Assembly (NCBI GenBank): GCA_963662175.1 | Contig: OY759216.1 | Coordinates: 33,559,087-33,623,086, forward strand | Length of the DNA: 64,000 nucleotides | Direction: 5' to 3' | Source of the DNA: Aradus depressus | Taxonomy: Eukaryota; Arthropoda; Insecta; Hemiptera; Aradidae | Shown here: one piece after another, positions 56,882 to 64,000 of the stretch | Position numbering within the stretch: position 1 is the stretch's first letter | How the letters are laid out: the number at the start of each line of letters is the position of its first letter | The notes under the pieces: model-generated | Database searches by the model: none | What the model saw: the letters and a program-made list of their open reading frames with translations, nothing else | Told to the model about the DNA's origin: nothing | Program-made: the position numbers and the translations under genes

Positions 56882-57480
56882 TAATAGGCCTTTATTGACA
56901 TAAGTTTAGATTTACAATATTGTGAGACAAATATATACACATAAGATTAAATTAGTCTTTTAAACAGTACATATTTCTATCAATTACAAATTTAAAAATT
57001 AAACGATAAAATATAAAACAATACAAAACGGTAGTGCTTATAACATTTATTTTCAAAGATAATTCGAAGAATATTTAGGAAAGAAAGGAAGTGGAAGAAA
57101 ATGATAAGAAGGAAAGGTTAAGAAGAATTTAGAAAGATCATTTTTAACTTTATTATATTATTTATATTTAAAACATAAACATAATGGCTGTAACTATTTT
57201 TGAAAAACAAATAAAATTCATTTTTTGATAATAAATTATCCAGTTGGGATTACAGCATAAGAAGACTCGCACTTGGGCTACATATATTGCCTCAAAGGGT
57301 GCCCAGATGGCCAACCAGGATCTCCAGTAAGGAGGGCATGGCATGGCACACATTTGGCATGAAACATTTGACCACTTTTGGCACACAACCTAGGATTACC
57401 AAATCTCACACTGATCGGTCCAATCTAGGCCAATGTTCTGCTCAATTTGTCACTCGTTTCATGTACAAATTATAGCCTAC
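56882..57480 (-). mobile_element. Possible retroelement 3' end
   Basis: The minus strand ends TTATGTCAATAAAGGCC followed by a TATTATTATT tail, resembling LINE 3' ends with simple-repeat tails. Upstream (57240-57480) is GC-richer and open on the minus strand (CAMPCPPYWRSWLAIWAPFE) without recognised motifs. Confidence 0.3.
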
Positions 57481-58224
57481 AGCATAATTTTTATAATTTT
57501 TTTTTGTTGTTTTTCGGATAGTTGCGAAATGCACTTAAACAGTGTCGACATTTTGTCCATCTGTCAGTCAGTCGTTTTACAATGCATATTCGCCTTCATT
57601 AGACATAATGGCTTGTGATATTCGACGTTGTCCAGGAAGATCACAAACCTGTAGACAATTTTGTGATTTTTACCAGATGTATACCGAATTATATTAATCA
57701 TATAATTTTTAGCCCTGCTAAATAATATCCTAATAACTAAGCTTTATATTAGTTGATAACTTCATCACATCAAACAATTATGCTGAAATAGAGCCAAGAA
57801 TGAAGTTCGTAAAACCTCTCGAACAGTTTAAGATATCACGACCATTTAGCTTTCGCCTCGGCTGACACATATTTACGAAAAATAATTCAAATGTCTTTTT
57901 ATGAACCTTCAGGGCAAAAAAAAATAATTTCAAAATTTGAGGTAATCTAGAAATTAATCTTCAGCCTGTGAAAAGTCGATGTGAACTTCAATGTATAATT
58001 CTGAAATTTTGCACGTTTTCTTCATCCTGGATTATCACAGCTGACAACCATTATTTTTGGTCCTCTCTTCCAGACAGATCAATCACAGGAATTGAGGACC
58101 CAGGAAAACTGAAATATAAAGGAGCCAGGGGTCAAAAAATTTTGTATTTTCTCGGATTTCGAAATCAATTTTTTTCGTCATAAATAATCGTAAAAAAAAT
58201 TGAAACCTGTTTATAAACAGCTGA

Positions 58225-58790
58225 TTCCACATAGGGAAAACTATATGAGCCTGTGTCTGTGAAGACGGTAACTATCCACAGAAAGAATAAATCAAAACTA
58301 AATTTTATATGCGTATCCAGAACCCCATAAGGACAACACCTATTACTTTTCAGCCGAGACGACATATTCCCACTGTTTTATTGTTGACCGGAACCGGCTT
58401 TATACGCAACTACGTCATCTTCAGACAACAACCTGACTACACTGGTTTCGGTTAAACACCACATTACACGAGTGATAATGTGCCACAGATGATGACGCAG
58501 TTGCGTTGAAACTGGTACGGGATTTATAATAAAACAGTGTTAAGACAAAATGACACCTAGCAATTTTCAGCCGAATCGCCTTAAGGGAAAGGGGAGATTA
58601 GGGAACCCCAGTAACTACCAAAGTAAAGTACGTATCGGCACGAAATTTAGTTTAGAAGTCTCTGAGTAAGATATCAATCAATTTTCAAGCTAATAGACAA
58701 ATTAATTTCAGAGGGAGAGAGAAAACTTAGCTGGAAAAGTACATTGCCGATGATTCCATGATAAATGTAAATTGTTGCCTAGTTAGTTGG
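58225..58790 (+). repeat. ACTTCCCCAG family copy split by a foldback
   Basis: GTGTCTGTGAAGACGGTAAC and CCCATAAGGACAACACCTAT lead in. After the foldback it resumes with TTTTCAGCCGAATCGCC and runs to GCTGGAAAAGTACATTGCCG. About 25 bp (58332-58357) are repeated, diverged, at 58551-58576 on the other side of the insertion. Confidence 0.6.
58371..58539. repeat. Short foldback of Penelope-like ends
   Basis: Arms about 58371-58426 and 58484-58539 pair around a 57-bp middle. The right arm carries GATGATG, hairpin ACGCA/TGCGT, then GAAACTGGTACGG. The left arm carries CTGAAGATGACG on the minus strand. Confidence 0.65.
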
Positions 58791-60144
58791 AAATTCCAGA
58801 GCCTGGAGAACTGAAAGTAGGACCTAAATAAACAAAGTAATCCTTTTAACTTTTTTTTTTTTTACTTTCTTCATTGCTAAGAGTGAGTTTTATGGTAGTG
58901 CAGTAAAAATTTTTTTTTTATCTGTGTGTAATCAAGTTGATAGGAGTGGAGTGTGGTGGAGATCTTGGGAGCAGTAATAAACAGGGATCGTTCTTGAACA
59001 ATATTATACAAGTCAAAATTATAAAATGTAGTCTTGGTATTTAACACATGGTATTTAACGTATGTTGTATTTAACATATGTTGTGTGAATATGCATATAT
59101 TGATAGTTTGATGCTAAGTAACTCTACACGATGTCAGGTTAAATTTAACACGTAGTTTGTTTTAATTGTACATTATTTTAAAATAGGCAAAAATACATTA
59201 CGAAAATGGTTGGAGGTGACAAAAAATGACTTGGTAGAGACTTCGGTACCGCCGTACCAGGTAACACTACCCGAACCATTCAATTTTCGATCTCTTTCTG
59301 AATGGCCTCGGTGGATTAGAAAATTTGAACGTTAAGAGATGGTCCCGAGACTGTGCATTGTCAGGTACTCGTTTAATCCTACCTTTGGTAACTACACCTG
59401 GGTAGGCAAAATTTAGGACTCCCACAGTAGAGATAAGAGCAATGGATGCTTTGGTCCCTAGGTGTACACACGCCCTTCCAACCTATCCATATTATTAATT
59501 CGGTTTCGTAACGTCAATTCTGCCGACCGATTTTTTAGTAATTAATAGAGACAGAAGGCGGAAACTAGGTACATAAGCCTCATTCCAGTGATAAATATTA
59601 CAAAATTTTAAACAGATCAGTCGAGCAGTTCACTGCCTATCTCTTGTATTTCATGTATCGTCATTTTTTACAGAAGTTTACTTGATTTATGCGGAAACGG
59701 CTAGTACTACAGTAAAATCAACTACAGTAGACTCTCCCTTATCTGGCGCTCGCAAAATAATATCAAATTTGTTAAACTAAAATTGACATTCAATTATTAG
59801 ATTATCAATTACATGTATGAGTCACGTGTATTTACGAGCACATAATAGTTACGTAAATTATGTACAAATTATGTACATTGTATTTATAATGAAGGGATAA
59901 AATACAATATTTTATTACTTCACTAATATCCTATAAATACATTATAATAAATGAAAATCAAACATTTATGAAAAATGTTTCCTAGAATAGAAAAACAAAG
60001 GTACCGTCCCGTCCGTGGCACAACAATATCGTCTTATCGGGAAATGAACACTAGTAAAGTCAAACTATAATTTTTTTCCACAGAAATTTATTTTACTTTT
60101 CTTTTTTTTTTTTAAAATCATCAAGTTAAAAAAGTTATAAAACA

Positions 60145-60402
60145 GTGGCTTCCACTTCAAAAAGAAAGAAAATTGTTCTTTCCATCCATCAAAAATTGAC
60201 GGCAATTGAAAGGATGGAAAAGGGAGAAACAGCTGCTAAAATAGCCAAGGAATTACGTCTTAACACTAAAGAAAGAAAGAAAGTAATTTATTTGGGCCGG
60301 CATTCAAGTGCCTTTCACAAAAAGAAGTGGTGGGACTATGCAGCACGGAACAGTGTTGTGTTAGGGAAACAAAAGAAAATTACCGATTTTTTTAACAAAT
60401 AA
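60145..60402 (+). CDS. Tigger-derived 85-aa protein: HTH plus PIP-box-like end, copy 1
   Basis: The frame opens with GTG (no ATG in place) and reads ASTSKRKKIVLSIHQKLTAI, then ERMEKGETAAKIAKEL, the first helix-turn-helix of pogo/Tigger (CENP-B type) transposases. It then jumps to a basic linker and ends GKQKKITDFFNK. QKKITDFF fits the PCNA-binding consensus QxxIxxFF; Drosophila pogo transposase is known to bind PCNA. The DDE domain is deleted without breaking the frame. Whether it is translated is unknown; a splice acceptor (TAAAACAG) before TGGCTTCC is another option for its start. Confidence 0.5.
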   Translation: MASTSKRKKIVLSIHQKLTAIERMEKGETAAKIAKELRLNTKERKKVIYLGRHSSAFHKKKWWDYAARNSVVLGKQKKITDFFNK

Positions 60403-60550
60403 TATTTTTAGAATTTTAGATTTTATTTTAAATATGTATGTAATTAAACTCAGATTTCAAAATATATGTTTAATGCTTGGTACATATGTACGTACATATA
60501 ATAAATCAATGTTCAGTATGTACATATTTGTCAATTTAATAAATGCTATC

Positions 60551-60723
60551 AACAAAATACATACATGTTTTATTCCTTAGCTCACCTAAAAACACTTTTT
60601 TTTTATGCTTTAATTGATATATTTTATCTCATTAATAATTAATGAGATAAAATATATCAATTAAAGCATTTAAAAAAAGTGTTTTTAGGTGAGCTAAGGA
60701 ATAAAACATGTATGTATTTTGTT
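60551..60723. repeat. 173-bp near-perfect palindrome inside Tigger copy 1
   Basis: Arms of about 86 bp meet at ATTAATAATTAAT. Outer ends AACAAAATACATACATG and its complement. There are one or two mismatches in a poly(T) stretch. It could be a nested MITE or a hairpin produced when the element was deleted. Confidence 0.9.
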
Positions 60724-61471
60724 GATTATTGATGATTTCCGTTATCCTGCGTTTTCTGTTATCCGGCCTCACGTCGGTCCCGGCAACGCCGGATAAGGGA
60801 GAGTCTACTGTATTGTAACATGTAGAAATAGGGGGGGGGGGGGGGGTACATATGTACCAAGCATTAAACTCTACACGATGTCAGGTTAAATTTAACACGT
60901 AGTTTGTTTTAATTGTACATTATTTTAAAATAGGCAAAAATACATTACGAAAATGGTTGGAGGTGACAAAAAATGACTTGGTAGAGACTTCGGTACCGCC
61001 GTACCAGGTAACACTACCCGAACCATTCAATTTTCGATCTCTTTCTGAATGGCCTCGGTGGATTAGAAAATTTGAACGTTAAGAGATGGTCCCGAGACTG
61101 TGCATTGTCAGGTACTCGTTTAATCCTACCTTTGGTAACTACACCTGGGTAGGCAAAATTTAGGACTCCCACAGTAGAGATAAGAGCAATGGATGCTTTG
61201 GTCCCTAGGTGTACACACGCCCTTCCAACCTATCCATATTATTAATTCGGTTTCGTAACGTCAATTCTGCCGACCGATTTTTTAGTAATTAATAGAGACA
61301 GAAGGCGGAAACTAGGTACATAAGCCTCATTCCAGTGATAAATATTACAAAATTTTAAACAGATCAGTCGAGCAGTTCACTGCCTATCTCTTGTATTTCA
61401 TGTATCGTCATTTTTTACAGAAGTTTACTTGATTTATGCGGAAACGGCTAGTACTACAGTAAAATCAACTA

Positions 61472-62557
61472 CAGTAGACTCTCCCTTATCTGGCGCTCGC
61501 AAAATAATATCAAATTTGTTAAACTAAAATTGACATTCAATTATTAGATTATCAATTACATGTATGAGTCACGTGTATTTACGAGCACATAATAGTTACG
61601 TAAATTATGTACAAATTATGTACATTGTATTTATAATGAAGGGATAAAATACAATATTTTATTACTTCACTAATATCCTATAAATACATTATAATAAATG
61701 AAAATCAAACATTTATGAAAAATGTTTCCTAGAATAGAAAAACAAAGGTACCGTCCCGTCCGTGGCACAACAATATCGTCTTATCGGGAAATGAACACTA
61801 GTAAAGTCAAACTATAATTTTTTTCCACAGAAATTTATTTTACTTTTCTTTTTTTTTTTTAAAATCATCAAGTTAAAAAAGTTATAAAACAGTGGCTTCC
61901 ACTTCAAAAAGAAAGAAAATTGTTCTTTCCATCCATCAAAAATTGACGGCAATTGAAAGGATGGAAAAGGGAGAAACAGCTGCTAAAATAGCCAAGGAAT
62001 TACGTCTTAACACTAAAGAAAGAAAGAAAGTAATTTATTTGGGCCGGCATTCAAGTGCCTTTCACAAAAAGAAGTGGTGGGACTATGCAGCACGGAACAG
62101 TGTTGTGTTAGGGAAACAAAAGAAAATTACCGATTTTTTTAACAAATAATATTTTTAGAATTTTAGATTTTATTTTAAATATGTATGTAATTAAACTCAG
62201 ATTTCAAAATATATGTTTAATGCTTGGTACATATGTACGTACATATAATAAATCAATGTTCAGTATGTACATATTTGTCAATTTAATAAATGCTATCAAC
62301 AAAATACATACATGTTTTATTCCTTAGCTCACCTAAAAACACTTTTTTTTTATGCTTTAATTGATATATTTTATCTCATTAATAATTAATGAGATAAAAT
62401 ATATCAATTAAAGCATTTAAAAAAAGTGTTTTTAGGTGAGCTAAGGAATAAAACATGTATGTATTTTGTTGATTATTGATGATTTCCGTTATCCTGCGTT
62501 TTCTGTTATCCGGCCTCACGTCGGTCCCGGCAACGCCGGATAAGGGAGAGTCTACTG
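61472..62557 (+). mobile_element. Tigger/pogo-type deletion derivative, copy 2
   Basis: Same as copy 1 at +1747 bp, part of the tandem duplication, so not an independent insertion. It includes the same palindrome at 62298-62470. Confidence 0.8.
61892..62149 (+). CDS. Tigger-derived 85-aa protein, copy 2
   Basis: Identical in translation to copy 1, with the same GTG opening and QKKITDFF end. Its preservation reflects the recent duplication and is not evidence of selection. Confidence 0.45.
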   Translation: MASTSKRKKIVLSIHQKLTAIERMEKGETAAKIAKELRLNTKERKKVIYLGRHSSAFHKKKWWDYAARNSVVLGKQKKITDFFNK

Positions 62558-62577
62558 TATTGTAACATGTAGAAATA

Positions 62578-62615
<38 letters not shown>
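62578..62615. repeat. 38-base poly(G) tract
   Basis: Uninterrupted G run at the end of duplication unit 2; the equivalent in unit 1 has 16 G. Confidence 0.9.
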
Positions 62616-62616
<1 letters not shown>

Positions 62617-62649
62617 ATTTTATAAATAAGGATATATAATCATATATGA

Positions 62650-62975
62650 TATTCACTCAAGAAGGGTGGGGGAAGAGAGAGAGAGCAGTGGAAGGAGGGG
62701 GAAGACGTTGAGCGTTTTGCAGATAGAGAGTGAAGAGCAGGAAGGTTGTTAGATTTTTGTGGTTGGAGAGAGAGAGTGAAGTGGACCGGTGTTTTTTTTT
62801 TGATGGGAGAGTGCAAGTGAACGGATGATAGAGAGTTGACTGGAGTAGTGAAGATTCTTTGTGGAGTTGGAAGTCTGGAGTTCTGGAAGTGGGCAGATTG
62901 ATGGAAGAATCTATGAGCCTATGATGTACTGAGAAGAGCAGCGGAGGATTGGAGGATAGATAGAAAAATGTGAGT
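62650..62975 (+). other. Purine-rich (GA) tract
   Basis: Strongly GA-biased DNA with GAGAGAGAGAG runs, followed by AAAAAT|GTGAGTG, which resembles a splice donor, and by a lysine-rich open frame (62974-63234). I do not recognise a gene. A non-coding first exon is possible but unsupported. Confidence 0.3.
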
Positions 62976-63689
62976 GAATAAAAAGATAAATGTTATATTA
63001 TCATTGTCTACCGATCTATGTAAAGGTGTGAAAACTAAGGGTAAAAATATTAAATTTTATTCCATGAAAACATTTTTATTAAAAGTATCCACCCATTCAA
63101 TTATTCAAAAATACAATAGTAAATTTAAAGAGAGTAGAAGAATCATTACAATGGCGCAACAACGTGGAGCTAATTTTAAAAAAAATATATATAATTATAT
63201 TTTACTGTATAGAAGAATCATTACAGTATATTGAAAAATGTTCCTTATGTTTCTGACTAACAATGTCAAATTTCAAGTAGGTAGGACCAACGTGCACAGA
63301 TAGCGTCTCAAATATTGATTTCCCTAACTACAAAAAAAAACCCTAGATATTAATCAATAATTAGGAAATATATAAATATATTTGTTTCAATAACCAAATG
63401 TATCAAGTACATATAAATAGGGCAGTTGCACAAGAGCGGTCGATAATCTTTGGAGGGTCTCAGAAAGTCACGGTATGTAACTCCAGAGGACACCGCGCCA
63501 TATATGAACAATGTGTAGGCCTTTCACCGAATTAATCGGTATTCACTCTCACTTTGTTGGCAGATAATTGGCCATAACCAGCTATATCTGTCAGCCAGAT
63601 TGATGGGAGGGAGGGAGGGTTGCTTTCTTATAAACTATAAGTCTGTAATTTATTTATGTTGAGGAAAGTCGAGGAAGAGAAACAAAACT

Positions 63690-63745
63690 TAGATATTGCC
63701 CATCGTTTCGGTTGCTATTTATTTATTTCTTCAGGACCTAACAGA
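63690..63745 (-). repeat. Penelope-like tail fragment, reverse
   Basis: Minus strand: GTTAGGTCCTGAAGAAATAA, GCAACCGAAACGATGGGC. It has the CTGAnGA and GAAAC motifs without a clear hairpin between them. Confidence 0.35.
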
Positions 63746-63839
63746 ATATAACAAAACTAATTAGGTGATTATTCGTTTTGGATCATTACAAAAACATACG
63801 TAATAGAAGAAAAAAAAAAATTAGCTAAATCATTCAATT

Positions 63840-64000
63840 TTTTTTTATATGGGAGTAGATTAACTCCAATATCCTAAAAACTGGCAAAATAATGGATATC
63901 ATGATATGAAATTTTATATATGATTTCTGAAGTCCATTAGGAAGACACATACTAATTTTCAGCGGGATCAGTTAAAGGAGGAAGAGGGTTCTAGGAGAGA
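63840..64000 (+). repeat. ACTTCCCCAG family fragment at the window edge
   Basis: TGATATGAAATTTTATATATG, CCATTAGGAAGACACATACT and TTTTCAGCGGGATC, read in blocks, match the family's middle. It is cut by the end of the window. Confidence 0.45.

Larger units (their letters stand above)
59725..60810 (+). mobile_element. Tigger/pogo-type transposon, deletion derivative, copy 1
   Basis: 1086 bp between TA dinucleotides. Inverted ends CAGTAGACTCTCCCTTATC, then C or T, then GGCG; the right end also shows the CCGGATAA motif usual in Tigger elements. It carries one short open frame and a 173-bp palindrome. A complete Tigger is over 2 kb, so most of the transposase is missing. Confidence 0.8.
59120..60846. 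repeat. Tandem duplication, unit 1
   Basis: The sequence starting AACTCTACACGATGTCAGG is repeated 1747 bp later with no differences that I could find. The unit contains a SINE remnant (59329-59440), a Tigger-like element and ends in poly(G) (60831-60846). Perfect identity means a very recent duplication or an assembly error. Confidence 0.9.
60867..62593. repeat. Tandem duplication, unit 2
   Basis: Matches unit 1 at an offset of 1747 bp and ends in a longer poly(G) run (62578-62615). Between the units, 60846-60868 is the reverse complement of 60466-60490, an odd junction that could reflect template switching or misassembly. Confidence 0.9.

Noticed and set aside
57168..57386. Cysteine- and tryptophan-containing minus-strand frame as a host gene
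   Set aside because: It lies upstream of a likely retroelement tail and has no signal peptide or splice context; left as part of that element.

Overview
The window is AT-rich eukaryotic DNA, most likely from an insect and tentatively a hemipteran. The signs are split genes with GT/AG introns, a very dense load of tRNA-derived SINEs whose tails end in CCTAA/TAAC repeats, mariner, Tc1 and pogo/Tigger DNA transposons, jockey-like LINEs and Penelope-like elements (PLEs). No bacterial operon, tRNA gene, rRNA gene or CRISPR array is present.

Minus strand, 7253-24510: ten exons of a spectrin-repeat protein join in frame into 583 residues of continuous helical sequence. Neither end of the gene lies in the window. 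Its introns carry a mariner relic, SINEs, a 5'-truncated LINE with a clear target-site duplication, and two decayed copies of one of its own exons.

Plus strand, 41284-47208: the one complete-looking gene. It has a TATA box, a four-codon first exon, a large exon and a final exon. It encodes a secreted protein of about 984 residues: a signal peptide, 34 nearly identical 26-residue repeats each carrying an RVSR (RxxR, proprotein-convertase-like) site, an RFRR site, and a short helical C-terminal domain. The layout is that of a peptide polyprotein and is the most interesting protein in the window. I could not match it to a known family.

Elsewhere the window is mostly transposon-derived. There is a Tc1 element with double (IR/DR) ends at 24844-26881, a Penelope-like GIY-YIG fragment at 34485-35199, a second LINE at 40273-40991, and a MITE nested within a MITE at 53654-54585. 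A tandemly duplicated 1.75-kb block at 59120-62593 carries a Tigger deletion derivative that keeps an open reading frame with an HTH and a PCNA-binding-like C-terminus. A repeat with ACTTCCCCAG termini recurs about ten times.

Many PLE-like ends share a hammerhead-like pattern: CTGAnGA, a covarying hairpin, GAAA, then a self-complementary hexamer. Several of these ends sit head-to-head as long foldbacks. A possible two-exon gene end of unknown identity lies at 48065-48545 on the minus strand. Intervals not listed are AT-rich intron or intergenic sequence in which I recognise nothing.
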